DNA from: an uncultured Lachnoclostridium sp.
GTDB taxonomy: Bacteria > Bacillota > Clostridia > Lachnospirales > Lachnospiraceae
Direction: 5' to 3'
NCBI GenBank assembly: GCA_944376715.1
Contig: CALWDO010000001.1
Coordinates: 140,647 to 204,646 of the forward strand
Length of the DNA stretch: 64,000 bases
Part shown: piece after piece, positions 51,981-61,056 of the stretch
How the letters are laid out: every line of letters begins with the position of its first letter
Numbering within the stretch: the first letter of the stretch is position 1
Position numbers and translations under genes: made by a program
The notes under the pieces: model-generated
Told to the model about the DNA's origin: nothing
The model's database searches: none
Seen by the model: only the letters and a program-made list of their open reading frames with translations

Positions 51981-53666
51981 ATGAAGAAATATAATGTCAG
52001 GCTGATCCCTCCTACACGATGCACATCAGACAAACATGTGCCATCAGGCAACCGCACCTTACTGCAGGTCGCGGCATATTGCCGTGTTTCTACAGGAGAT
52101 GAAAATCAGCAGTCTTCTTATGAAACTCAGAAAAGCTATTACTCGGAACTCATCAACAATACGCCAGGATGGACTCTGGCGGGCATCTACGCGGATGAGG
52201 CGATTTCCGGTACGTCCCGGGCCAAACGGAAACAGTTTAATCAGATGATCGAAGACGCCAAAAGCGGCAAAATAGATTTCATCATCACCAAATCCATCAG
52301 CCGGTTTGCGCGGAATACGGTGGATACGCTGGACTGTGTCCGGCTGCTCCGCCAGCTGGCCCCGCCGGTCGGCATTTATTTTGAAAAAGAAAATATTAAT
52401 ACCTTAGATGCCACCGGCGAATTATTTTTGACTATTTTATCCGCGCTTGCACAGGAAGAAAGCCGCTCCATCTCCGACAATATCCGCTGGGCCATACAGA
52501 AAAAGTTTCAGAGAGGCGAACCTATTATCAATCTGAATCGTTTTCTGGGATATGATCAGGGTCCCAACGGGGAATGGATCATCAATCCTGAACAGGCAGA
52601 AATCATCCAATATATTTTTCAACAGTTTATCTCCGGAAAAAGCGCTAACAAGATCGCAAAAGAGTTGAACCATACAGGGCAAAAGACACTGCAGGGATGT
52701 ATCTGGCGGGCGGATGCAATCCTACGCATATTACGAAACGAAAAATATATCGGCGACTGTGAATGTCAAAAAACCATCACCAAAGACTATCTGACCCACA
52801 GATCCTCAAAGAACAATGGCGAGGCCCCCCGCTATTATGTGAATAACCATCATACTGGAATCATCGATCGTCTGACCTGGAACAAAGCTCAGGCAATCCT
52901 GGCCGATAATCATACGCAGACAGACCATCGCCGCGGTCCCAAGGCATCCGTCTTTTACAATCTTATCTGCGGAGAAAGAAACGAGACGAACATCCGCCTC
53001 CAAAAGTATCATCGATTCATCTATAACAACATCGCCCGTGGGGATCCGATCCATGGCCGCTGCCGCCTCTCCTATCCTGTATGGCGATGCAGGAATAAAC
53101 TCTGTCTTTCCAACACCATCTACGAATACGCTCTGGAACAGAGTTTTATGGAAATGCTCTATAAGCTGAAACGCGATTATACCGCACATGGAGAATCCAG
53201 CAGGATCACGATGCTTTTTCAAAACATCTGTCTGGATAATTACTCAAAATCAGAATCAGATGTCATAAGAGCCAACTATGAATTTTTTCTTCACTGTCTC
53301 CTGGCTCTCCCCGATACCAACATATCCGGAATAAAACTGAATATCTGTGGACTGGATACTGTGAATAGCGATTCTCATAATATGACTCTTCACAGCGGCG
53401 AAGCCAACAGTCAAACTCTATATGACGCACCGGATTATCTTTCCTTTGACGCGTGTATCTACAAAGCCTTCATACAGGAAGGCGTCGTCTGCGGCGATGA
53501 AATTACCTATACTACAAACTTCGGGATAAAACTTAACTGCCGCGGCAACAGTCGGACCCTGGACGATTTCCTGGGATTCCGAAAAGTAAACAACGATGGA
53601 AGTCTCGCACTCATCGCCCAAAGATGGCAAATACCCGGAATAAGACTGCATTCCCTGCAGAAATGA
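51981..53666 (+). CDS. Large serine recombinase
   Basis: 561 residues. The resolvase catalytic domain has QVAAYCRVSTGDENQQSS with the nucleophile Ser37, YADEAISGTSRAKRKQF and TKSISRFARNTVDTL (about 100-114). The recombinase domain follows (IIQYIFQQFISGKSANKIAKELN, about 205-228). The zinc-ribbon region is degenerate: LICGERNET keeps only one of the first two cysteines, while YPVWRCRNKLC keeps the second pair. GAGG is six bases before the ATG. Such enzymes integrate or excise mobile elements. It lies on the plus strand between two related AAA-ATPase genes, and no flanking attachment site was recognised. Confidence 0.88.
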   Translation: MKKYNVRLIPPTRCTSDKHVPSGNRTLLQVAAYCRVSTGDENQQSSYETQKSYYSELINNTPGWTLAGIYADEAISGTSRAKRKQFNQMIEDAKSGKIDFIITKSISRFARNTVDTLDCVRLLRQLAPPVGIYFEKENINTLDATGELFLTILSALAQEESRSISDNIRWAIQKKFQRGEPIINLNRFLGYDQGPNGEWIINPEQAEIIQYIFQQFISGKSANKIAKELNHTGQKTLQGCIWRADAILRILRNEKYIGDCECQKTITKDYLTHRSSKNNGEAPRYYVNNHHTGIIDRLTWNKAQAILADNHTQTDHRRGPKASVFYNLICGERNETNIRLQKYHRFIYNNIARGDPIHGRCRLSYPVWRCRNKLCLSNTIYEYALEQSFMEMLYKLKRDYTAHGESSRITMLFQNICLDNYSKSESDVIRANYEFFLHCLLALPDTNISGIKLNICGLDTVNSDSHNMTLHSGEANSQTLYDAPDYLSFDACIYKAFIQEGVVCGDEITYTTNFGIKLNCRGNSRTLDDFLGFRKVNNDGSLALIAQRWQIPGIRLHSLQK

Positions 53667-53690
53667 CTCCATTCATACGGCTATAGAAAA

Positions 53691-53725
53691 GCGTTCTGCC
53701 AAGTCCATTGGGCTTCGCAGAACGC
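53691..53725. terminator. Hairpin between convergent recombinase and AAA-ATPase genes
   Basis: Stem GCGTTCTGC (53691-53699) pairs with GCAGAACGC (53717-53725). TTTT follows on the minus strand, so it mainly terminates the gene that ends at 53757; the plus-strand T-run is weak. Confidence 0.65.
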
Positions 53726-53756
53726 CCTGTTCTATTATGACTGCTATTTGCCTTTT

Positions 53757-55451
53757 TTATGCCATTGCGACCATACATTCTTTCCCGCAGAAAGCAATTC
53801 CGTATTTGATGATCCGTTTCATGCCAAGGCGCTTTAACCCCTCTGCGTATTTCTTTTCTTCGATCTGCTTTAATGCTTCACCGCATGCCGTCTCCAGGTT
53901 CCTGTCATCCGCATACTTCAGTTCGATCACGATCCCTATCCGTTCCGGTGTCTGGATGGAAATGTCACTGTAGCCCTCCCCTGTCTCCGCATTCGACCTT
54001 ACGATCCAGCTATCCTGACTTTGCAGAAGACCTAACAGCATCCCATGATAGAAGTTTTCTTTCATATTCCTTCGTACCGCTGTATCCCTCACGCTGATGG
54101 AATCCCACAGATAACCGCTCAGCATCTCCTGAACCGTGGTCGTATCTCCAGCCGAGAACGCTGAACAGAACTTGTTGATCTTTGCAGAGTCTGCCTGAGT
54201 CGTTTCTTCAAACCAATTCTTTACCAAGTCAATAACCAGGTCCCTTACTTCCTGGTTCGGAAATGCCAGCTCCATCTGCTTTCCGGGCAGCTTTCCGCGG
54301 CAGGTCAGATATCCGGTGGAGTAAAGCACGCTCCAAATATTATCAATGGAATCCTCCACATCTCTGTATGTCAGTTCCTGACGGATCACCTTTGTAATGG
54401 TTTCTCCGTTAATCAGACGCTCAACATCGTTTCGCGTCGTCTGGTTTGCCTTCTTCAACAGGCGGCGAATCAAGTCATTTCCGCTGGTATTCGCCCAGTA
54501 ATTTTCCGGCTCAGCCTCCGGGTCTGCCAGCAGCTCGTCACAATAGTTGATCACATCCCATGGGCAATACACATCCGTATTTCCAAACCGGTATCCATCA
54601 TACCAATCCCGGATTACATCCTTATAGGAGTACAGGCCATAGAACTTAAGCATCTCATCCACATCCATGTTGGTAAAGCCAAAGTACTCATCATACCTGG
54701 GATCCGAGATCGTATGTACCTTCAGGTTGTTTAGCCCCGTGAAGATACTTTCTTTAAAAATGCGCAGGCATCCCGTGAGAACAGCAAAATACAGGCTGCC
54801 ATTTGTCTTCAAAGCGTTGCCAAGCAGATTTCGGATAAGACTTACCATCTCATCATAGTACCCTGCCTGAAATGCCTTATCCAGCGGGACATCGTACTCA
54901 TCAATCAACAAGATGACTTTCTGACCGTAATGCTGGGCCAACAGTTGGGAAAGTGTATTCAGGCTGTCAACCAGTGTGGCATCCGACATAGCGTAACTTG
55001 CGTCACTTTTGCTGTCTACATTGATGAGGCGCTCATAAGCTGTTTTATCTTTCTCGTCGAGGAAGCAGCTTTCACGCAGAAACCGGAAACGCTTAGACTC
55101 TTTGCCTATCACTGTCCGCAGGGCATCCGATGCCATTTTGAAATTCAATCCATCTACACTCTTAAGACTGATAGAAATCACAGGGAATTTCCCCATGTAT
55201 TCCTCACACAGAGCCTTCTCCTGCATAATTTTTAAACCCTCAAACAGTGCCGGATCGCTTCCGATCTCAAAAAAGCATTTTAACATGCTCATGTTCAAAG
55301 ATTTGCCGAAACGCCTGGGACGGGTAAACAGATTCACTTCGCCCCAGTTTTGCAGAAGTTCTTTAATGAATAATGTCTTATCCGCATAGTAAAAATCATT
55401 CGTCCTGATTTTTTCGAATCTATCAATTCCAATAGGAAGCTTTTTTCTCAC
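53757..55451 (-). CDS. AAA-ATPase-like/PD-(D/E)XK nuclease protein, second copy
   Basis: About 564 residues. Same plan as 49520-51226: KLPIGIDRFEKIRTNDFYYADKT, FTRPRRFGKSLNMSMLKCFF (Walker A), KVILLIDEYDVPLDKA (Walker B), YSDISIQ and GIVIELKYADD (nuclease-like). The first 120 residues are almost identical to the other copy, while the middle (about 125-145) and specificity-like regions differ. A GTG at 55451 with AAGGAG ten bases before it is preferred; an ATG at 55484 has no ribosome site. It is not accompanied by a copy of the winged-helix gene. Confidence 0.83.
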   Translation of the reverse strand: MRKKLPIGIDRFEKIRTNDFYYADKTLFIKELLQNWGEVNLFTRPRRFGKSLNMSMLKCFFEIGSDPALFEGLKIMQEKALCEEYMGKFPVISISLKSVDGLNFKMASDALRTVIGKESKRFRFLRESCFLDEKDKTAYERLINVDSKSDASYAMSDATLVDSLNTLSQLLAQHYGQKVILLIDEYDVPLDKAFQAGYYDEMVSLIRNLLGNALKTNGSLYFAVLTGCLRIFKESIFTGLNNLKVHTISDPRYDEYFGFTNMDVDEMLKFYGLYSYKDVIRDWYDGYRFGNTDVYCPWDVINYCDELLADPEAEPENYWANTSGNDLIRRLLKKANQTTRNDVERLINGETITKVIRQELTYRDVEDSIDNIWSVLYSTGYLTCRGKLPGKQMELAFPNQEVRDLVIDLVKNWFEETTQADSAKINKFCSAFSAGDTTTVQEMLSGYLWDSISVRDTAVRRNMKENFYHGMLLGLLQSQDSWIVRSNAETGEGYSDISIQTPERIGIVIELKYADDRNLETACGEALKQIEEKKYAEGLKRLGMKRIIKYGIAFCGKECMVAMA

Positions 55452-55597
55452 GATCCCTGCACTCCTTCCAACAACCAACGGCATGGAACATGCCAGCAGA
55501 CTTGCCCCAATATGTCTGCTTTGATATTGCCATTAAGACCAATCGTTTTCAAGGTATCTGAATATGTCCACACAAGTAAAACACCAACTGTGTACTG

Positions 55598-56938
55598 TCA
55601 TTCTATTATGACATACTTGCTGAGCCGGCCACTGCCATCTGCCTTTAAATAACCCTCTTCACAAAGTTCCTTCAGGATTTTAAATGCCTTGGTGGAGCCA
55701 ACGTCAAGCAGTTTCTCTGTTTCCTTTCGTGTGACCTCACCTTTTTCTTTTGCGTAAGAAAGAAGCAGTTCTTTTTGAATTTCCATATCCCGTCTTTGGC
55801 GTGAACCTTCTTTTCCTTTGGAAGTTGTGATGTTGTCCAGCACAGTATTATCTTCATTACGATTTGGCAATGTAACCCGAAATACTCCTTTTGCCGTTTC
55901 AAACTCCGGCTTTTTCCCTGATTCCGCATACGCCCTTTGGATCTTTTCTATCCCTGTGCCGTAGCTTTCAATCAACCGCATCCGGTACAGCACAGCAGCC
56001 AGGTTTGGATTCCTTGACCGTGACACCCCGAGAAAGATCGATTCAAGTTCCAGGCCCTGAATCAATCCGCCAAGGGAAACAAACTCTATCCGGTCATCAT
56101 AAATGTTAATAAGATTACTTCCACCAACGGAATAATCCCGGTGCGTAATGCTGTTCAGAAGAGCTTCTCTGACCGCTTCTTCCGGGTAATCACGCCTGTC
56201 AGTTCTGTTCAATCCGGTGAAGAAGGCTTTTGTCTTATTATTCAAATCAAGAAACTGGTATACATCCTCTAACTGTCTAAGTATCGATCCAAAAAACTCT
56301 TTCCTGTCTCGGAAGATCGCCTTATCCGCCCCCTGGAATAAAGCAACCTTTGTAGTTGTTTCACATTGATCAGACAAGAGATATGCAAGATTTGTATATA
56401 ACCCGTCATCACCAATCAATTTCATCGTCAACATTTGCGGCTTTCCAAACTCCATATCCCTAATCCGCATCTCCTTTGACAATGTCTCAAAAGTAAGATT
56501 CTGGTTCAGACTTCTTGTACTTTCAAATGTGCGTCCACTATTTGCAATGATCATCTCGCGGATTCCCTCATCCGTCATCGGCTGGGATGAACTTCCCTTA
56601 CGGACATATACTCCCCCAGGCTTCAAGCCCTTTTCTCGGATATAGTAAGGACGGTTGGTTCCTGTAGATACTTTTATCTCAACAACCCTCTTCCTGTCCA
56701 ATTCAATTGTACGGATAGCCACGAAAGGCATGACATCCGGAGCAATGGAATCTTTCAGGGAATTCGCTGCCTGAAGCATAATCCCATCCGGATCCTCTAT
56801 ACCGACGACCGTACCGTCCTTCCGTACACCGATCAGTATAATGCCCCCATCTGCATTGGCAAAAGCTATTACTTCCTTGCGGATCTCCGGAACATATTCC
56901 TGTTTGAATTCGATAATGTCATTTTCGTGATTCATCAT
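55598..56938 (-). CDS. AlbA_2/Schlafen-type ATP-binding transcriptional regulator
   Basis: 446 residues. The N-terminal AlbA_2 domain reads IIEFKQEYVPEIRKEVIAFANADGG with VRKDGTVVGIEDPD; the central divergent ATPase part has EAVREALLNSITHRDYSVGG (about 260) and GLIQGLELESIF. The C-terminus is a winged helix (VTRKETEKLLDVGSTKAFKIL). These proteins are widespread in mobile and defence islands and often regulate themselves. Two ATGs (56938, 56935) follow AGGTGAG. The promoter is embedded in a long perfect inverted repeat, which fits autoregulation. No DNA-repair or toxin partner is adjacent. Confidence 0.85.
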   Translation of the reverse strand: MMNHENDIIEFKQEYVPEIRKEVIAFANADGGIILIGVRKDGTVVGIEDPDGIMLQAANSLKDSIAPDVMPFVAIRTIELDRKRVVEIKVSTGTNRPYYIREKGLKPGGVYVRKGSSSQPMTDEGIREMIIANSGRTFESTRSLNQNLTFETLSKEMRIRDMEFGKPQMLTMKLIGDDGLYTNLAYLLSDQCETTTKVALFQGADKAIFRDRKEFFGSILRQLEDVYQFLDLNNKTKAFFTGLNRTDRRDYPEEAVREALLNSITHRDYSVGGSNLINIYDDRIEFVSLGGLIQGLELESIFLGVSRSRNPNLAAVLYRMRLIESYGTGIEKIQRAYAESGKKPEFETAKGVFRVTLPNRNEDNTVLDNITTSKGKEGSRQRRDMEIQKELLLSYAKEKGEVTRKETEKLLDVGSTKAFKILKELCEEGYLKADGSGRLSKYVIIE

Positions 56939-56953
56939 GTTCTCACCTTTCTC

Positions 56954-57000
56954 GCTTTTTCTTTCTCACTCATTATAACAAAGTGAGAAAGAAAAAGCAA
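56954..57000 (-). promoter_or_regulatory. Promoter inside a 17-bp perfect inverted repeat
   Basis: Arms 56954-56970 and 56982-56998 are perfect reverse complements with an 11-base spacer. On the minus strand TTGCTT (57000-56995), a 17-base spacer and TATAAT (56977-56972) form the promoter of the AlbA-type gene: the -10 box lies between the arms, and the -35 box overlaps the outer arm. This is an operator-like layout. Confidence 0.7.
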
Positions 57001-57551
57001 TAAGTCCGTCCCCATATCTTTCCTTCTCCATCTCCCGATAAATGCTTTTTGCAACAAAGACCTCTTCCATGGGCACTTTCTCACGGAACATCATCTCTCT
57101 CTTGCAAGAGAAACCGCGTACGCGGAGATAAGGCTGTCCAGACGTCCCACCTTCCCTATATTTTATCACTTATCAGCATATGACAAATTTTCCCAAAACA
57201 CCAAAATACGACACACTCAAACATTACGTGGGATATGTTTACAAATCAAGATGCTTCTCACTTTTGTTCTGCACATAGGCAGCAGCACAAGCGGCTATGG
57301 CCGTTCTGATTACATGTTTTACAGCATTATAAATAAGAAATATGGGCAAGGGAATGGGTTCTCTAAATTTTTTGCTGCGTTTTACGGTAAGAATGACTTT
57401 TATCCATTGTCTGCCAAGAAATATTCGATTTTTTCAAAGTTGATTGAATAATATTTCTGCAATAAAGTAGGACGCTAAAGGGCAGGGCTAACGATTTGAC
57501 AAATATAATATAGTTGAGTCTGTACAGAGCCTTTTGCTCCACACAGAAAGT
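57001..57551. other. Intergenic stretch without a supported gene
   Basis: About 550 bases between the AlbA-type gene and the plus-strand glycan cluster. Short open frames (56966-57169 minus, 57251-57451 plus) lack ribosome sites and family features. Composition becomes AT-rich here. It may hold decayed sequence marking the island boundary; no repeat or integrase site was recognised. Confidence 0.5.
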
Positions 57552-57579
57552 TTGGGCAAAAATAATTGTACTGTATTAT
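57552..57579 (+). promoter_or_regulatory. Candidate promoter of the plus-strand glycan cluster
   Basis: TTGGGC (57552-57557), a 16-base spacer and TATTAT (57574-57579), 87 bases before the ATG at 57667. Confidence 0.45.
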
Positions 57580-57666
57580 ACATCGCCAAGTGAAGATTTA
57601 TATTAGTTTCTCTTAAACCAAAGTGAAAGGAATATGATAATTTATTAAATATCATGCAAAAGCGTT

Positions 57667-58116
57667 ATGAAAGTTTGCCTAGTAGGTTCATCTGGTGGCC
57701 ATCTCACGCATTTATATATGCTAAAGCCGTTCTGGCAGGATAAAGAACGCTTCTGGGTCACCTTTGATAAGGAAGATGCAAGAAGTCTGCTACAGGGGGA
57801 GCGCATGTATCCCTGTTACTATCCAAGTAATCGTAGCATCAAGGCTCTGATTATTAATTTCATTAAGGCATTGAAGATTCTTCCTAAAGAAAAACCGGAT
57901 TTAATTATTTCTTCCGGCGCCGCTCCAGCTATTCCATTTTTCTGGCTTGGAAAATTGCTCGGATGTAAGACTATTTATATAGAGGTATTTGATCGCATTG
58001 ATTCTCCCACCATTACCGGGAAGCTCGTATATCCTGTTACAGATCGATTCATAGTGGAATGGGAAGAAATGAAAAAAGTTTATCCAAAGGCCATTAATCT
58101 TGGAAGCATATTTTAA
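57667..58116 (+). CDS. Alg14/PssD-like glycosyltransferase subunit
   Basis: 149 residues. MKVCLVGSSGGHLTHLYML is the Alg14-like glycine-rich start, VTFDKEDARSLL near 31, KPDLIISSGAAPAIPFFWLGK (about 75-95) and TIYIEVFDRIDSPTITGKL complete the family pattern. It is the membrane-anchoring, acceptor-side half of a two-part GT28 enzyme. The partner is the next gene, 12 bases downstream. Such pairs (PssD/PssE, Cps14F/G) add the second sugar of a capsule repeat, commonly glucuronate or galactose. The ribosome site is weak. Confidence 0.9.
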   Translation: MKVCLVGSSGGHLTHLYMLKPFWQDKERFWVTFDKEDARSLLQGERMYPCYYPSNRSIKALIINFIKALKILPKEKPDLIISSGAAPAIPFFWLGKLLGCKTIYIEVFDRIDSPTITGKLVYPVTDRFIVEWEEMKKVYPKAINLGSIF

Positions 58117-58128
58117 GGTGGTATAATC

Positions 58129-58635
58129 ATGATCTTTGTCACAGTAGGTACGCATGAGCAACCGTTTAATCGGCTAATCCAATGCATTGACAACTTAAAA
58201 CGTGACGGCCTGATAAATGAAGATGTCATAATACAGACCGGTTACAGCACCTACAAGCCCCTTTTCTGTATATGGCAAAAGCTTTTTCCTTATCAAGAAA
58301 TGCTGAAGTTAGTCGAACAGGCCAGAATCGTCATCACACATGGTGGTCCGTCCAGCTTCATTATGCCACTTCAAATCGGGAAGACTCCTATCGTTGTTCC
58401 TCGGAAACATGAATTTAACGAACATGTCAACGACCATCAGGTTATTTTTGCCGAAGCCGTAGCAGAACGTATGGGAACAATTATTGTGGTTAATGATATG
58501 GAGCAACTTGCAGATACAATCAATAATTATGATTCTATTGTTAATGAAATGTCTGGAGAACTGAAAAACAATAACGCCCGGTTCAATGAAGAACTGAATA
58601 GAATCGTAGATGATATGTTTAAAGGGAAATCATAA
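58129..58635 (+). CDS. Alg13/PssE-like glycosyltransferase catalytic subunit
   Basis: 168 residues. MIFVTVGTHEQPFNRLIQ (1-18), VIIQTGYSTYKP (about 33) and ARIVITHGGPSSFIMPLQIGKTPIVVPRKHEFNEHVNDHQ (about 65-105) are the UDP-sugar-binding C-terminal half of GT28. AAGGTGG precedes the ATG. It forms one enzyme with the PssD-like product of the gene before it. Confidence 0.92.
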   Translation: MIFVTVGTHEQPFNRLIQCIDNLKRDGLINEDVIIQTGYSTYKPLFCIWQKLFPYQEMLKLVEQARIVITHGGPSSFIMPLQIGKTPIVVPRKHEFNEHVNDHQVIFAEAVAERMGTIIVVNDMEQLADTINNYDSIVNEMSGELKNNNARFNEELNRIVDDMFKGKS

Positions 58636-58636
58636 T

Positions 58637-59761
58637 ATGGCTAAAGTAGGAATAATGTCAATGCAACGCATTGCAAATTATGGTTCATTTTTACAGGCAT
58701 ATGCATTAAAGCAACTCATTGAAAACTTAGGACATAATGTAGAATTTGTTGATTATCATGTTGAAACACCTCTGGTAAAAGATAATGTTGACAATAGTAA
58801 TAAGTATAGTCGCAATATTAGAAAAGGGATTGAAACCTTCCGATATAAAGCACCGCTTTCACACAAAGTGGCCTTCATCCACTATAAACATTCTTTCAAC
58901 AAACGATACCTGCCGTTCCTGGGTGTAACAGATAAAATGAATTATAATCCCTTGCTGGACTGTTTAGTAATCGGAAGTGATGAAGTTTTTAATTGCATTC
59001 AAAAAAACGTACATGTTGGATATTCTCTTGAATTATTCGGCAAAGGCAACAACGCCAAAAGGCTTATTACATATGCAGCCTCTTTTGGAAATACAACATT
59101 AGAAAAGCTGGATAAGTACAAAAAGCAAGAGGAAATTGGTAATCTATTGAAAGAATTTGATGCATTCTCTGTACGTGACGAAAATACTGGAAGGATTATA
59201 AAAGCCTTAACAGGGCGAAAAGTCACATATAATCTTGACCCCGTATTGGCATATGATTATATGAATTGCTGTGATAAAATTCCGTACCTGCCGTCTGCTG
59301 AAAAATATCTTATTTTGTATGCGTATTCAGGTAGAATATCAAATAACGAAGCTGCCTGGATTGCTTCCTATGCAAAGAAAAAGGATCTCAAAATCTACAC
59401 AATTGGCGGAATCCAAAAATACGCAGATAGATTTATTAATTGTTCTCCATTTGAAGTTTTAGCTTACTTTCGCAATGCTGAAGAAATTATTACCGATACT
59501 TTTCATGGCACAATTTTTTCTATCATAACACATAAACCTTTTGCAACGCTTATCAGAAACAGTAGTGCTAATGATTATGGGAATGAAGAAAAGTTAAGTG
59601 ACTTATTAAAAAGACTGGATTTAACAAATAGAGCTGCTGCTAATATCAGTGATGTTGCAACAATCAACAAAATGACTATAGATTTCCAAAAACTTGATAA
59701 AGTATTAGAACATCATAGAATGCAAAGCCAACAGTATTTAAAAGAAAATATACAATGTTGA
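58637..59761 (+). CDS. Polysaccharide pyruvyl transferase family protein
   Basis: 374 residues from the ATG at 58637 (AAAGGG before it), one base after the PssE-like stop. VGIMSMQRIANYGSFLQAYALKQLIE at the start, LDCLVIGSDEVFNCIQ near 105, ITYAASFGNTTLE near 140 and ITDTFHGTIFSIITHKPFATL near 285 are the pyruvyl-transferase-family elements. Members add a ketal pyruvate from PEP to a sugar, though some may act on other donors. The following iron-sulfur protein gene is a frequent neighbour in capsule loci, and the two overlap or abut. Confidence 0.88.
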   Translation: MAKVGIMSMQRIANYGSFLQAYALKQLIENLGHNVEFVDYHVETPLVKDNVDNSNKYSRNIRKGIETFRYKAPLSHKVAFIHYKHSFNKRYLPFLGVTDKMNYNPLLDCLVIGSDEVFNCIQKNVHVGYSLELFGKGNNAKRLITYAASFGNTTLEKLDKYKKQEEIGNLLKEFDAFSVRDENTGRIIKALTGRKVTYNLDPVLAYDYMNCCDKIPYLPSAEKYLILYAYSGRISNNEAAWIASYAKKKDLKIYTIGGIQKYADRFINCSPFEVLAYFRNAEEIITDTFHGTIFSIITHKPFATLIRNSSANDYGNEEKLSDLLKRLDLTNRAAANISDVATINKMTIDFQKLDKVLEHHRMQSQQYLKENIQC

Positions 59762-59775
59762 AGGAGCAAACAGCA

Positions 59776-60945
59776 ATGGATAATATTTCTATTGTGTTGA
59801 ACAAATGTGTAGGTTGTAAAAGTTGTGAACAGATTTGTCCCAGGCAGTGCATAGTTATGGAAACCAATCACGAAGGTTTCTGGTATCCTATTGTCGATAA
59901 TGACAAATGCGTAAAATGTCATCTTTGTTTAAAAGCCTGCCCCGTAATGCATCCCGAAAATCATCGCAATGAACCACAAAGCGCATGGGCTCTGAGAAAT
60001 AAAAACGATTTTGAAATTATGAAATCTGCATCTGGAGGTGCTTCGGATCTTGCTGCCAAAGTTATTTTAAATCAAGATGGTATAGTATACGGTGCAGCCT
60101 ATGATGATTTTCTCGCAGTAAGGCATATTGAAATCACTCAAAATTCAGAGAGAGAAAAACTACAATCATCAAAATATGTGCAGTCTGATACAGCAAGCTG
60201 TTACAGCAAGGCAAAGAAACGTCTTGCAGAAGGCAGAGTCGTTCTTTTCACAGGGACTCCTTGTCAAATAGCAGGTTTATATAGCTATTTAGGCAAAGAA
60301 GATCCTAATTTGTATACAATAGATTTGATTTGCCATGGTGTACCATCGCCAAAGTTCTTTCAAAAGTATTTGGAATATCAAAGCAGAAAAATAGGTGAAC
60401 AAATTATATCTTATAATTTTCGTTCTAAAGACAAACGTGGCTGGGGAACGCAATTCCTTTTCAAAACTCAGCACAAGTCCAAGACCAATACATTGTCACT
60501 TGATCGTTACGGAAAACACTTTATACAAGGAGATTGTTATCGTGAAAGCTGTTATCAGTGCATATATGCCAATTTAAAACGTACAGGCGATCTAACAATC
60601 GGTGATTTTTGGGGCGTTTTTAATAGTCATCCTGACTTCTTCTCTTCAAAAGGGGTATCATGTGTTTTTATTAATACGCTAAAAGGACAAGTTCTCTTCG
60701 AAATGATAAAAGACTTCGCATATACAGAAAAAATAACTCTGGAAGAGAGTTTGATTAAACAAGGTAATCTGAGGCAGCCTAGCAGGCGTCCCTCAAATAG
60801 AGATGAATTTTATAGTCATATTGATGAATGTGAGTATATGGATCAATTATACGTGGGCTTACAGCTAAAAGAACGTGTTAAAGCTGCGATCCCTGTAAGA
60901 ATAATTCATTTATTAAAAAGATTAGAAAAAATCATACAACTATAA
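59776..60945 (+). CDS. F420 hydrogenase/dehydrogenase beta-subunit-like iron-sulfur protein
   Basis: About 389 residues; AAGGAG lies nine bases before the ATG at 59776, which I prefer over one at 59755 that overlaps the previous gene. Two 4Fe-4S clusters are visible: CVGCKSCEQICPRQC and CVKCHLCLKACP. The FrhB part follows: SASGGASDLAAKVIL near 77, VLFTGTPCQIAGLYSYLG near 155, DLICHGVPSPKFFQKYLEYQ, and RESCYQCIYANLKRTGDLTIGDFWG with further cysteines. In glycan loci this family is thought to reduce or otherwise act on a sugar or pyruvyl group, with the pyruvyl-transferase-like neighbour; the reaction is not established. Confidence 0.88.
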   Translation: MDNISIVLNKCVGCKSCEQICPRQCIVMETNHEGFWYPIVDNDKCVKCHLCLKACPVMHPENHRNEPQSAWALRNKNDFEIMKSASGGASDLAAKVILNQDGIVYGAAYDDFLAVRHIEITQNSEREKLQSSKYVQSDTASCYSKAKKRLAEGRVVLFTGTPCQIAGLYSYLGKEDPNLYTIDLICHGVPSPKFFQKYLEYQSRKIGEQIISYNFRSKDKRGWGTQFLFKTQHKSKTNTLSLDRYGKHFIQGDCYRESCYQCIYANLKRTGDLTIGDFWGVFNSHPDFFSSKGVSCVFINTLKGQVLFEMIKDFAYTEKITLEESLIKQGNLRQPSRRPSNRDEFYSHIDECEYMDQLYVGLQLKERVKAAIPVRIIHLLKRLEKIIQL

Positions 60946-61056
60946 TTTTCAATCACCTACGATTTTGTGACAAGCATCAAATAACGGAATATATAAATCA
61001 AAGTTATTGTCAGACAAACATACAACGAATCGAATGTAGAATTAATATATGAGGCA

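Noticed and set aside
49520-55451. Composite transposon bounded by the two AAA-ATPase genes
   Set aside because: The copies differ too much in the middle and at the third codon positions to be recent direct repeats, and no target duplication or terminal repeats were seen.
56966-57169. A 67-codon minus-strand open frame
   Set aside because: Reads straight through the inverted repeat and promoter, has no ribosome site and no recognisable features.
57251-57451. A 66-codon plus-strand open frame
   Set aside because: No ribosome site or family; in decayed AT-rich intergenic sequence.
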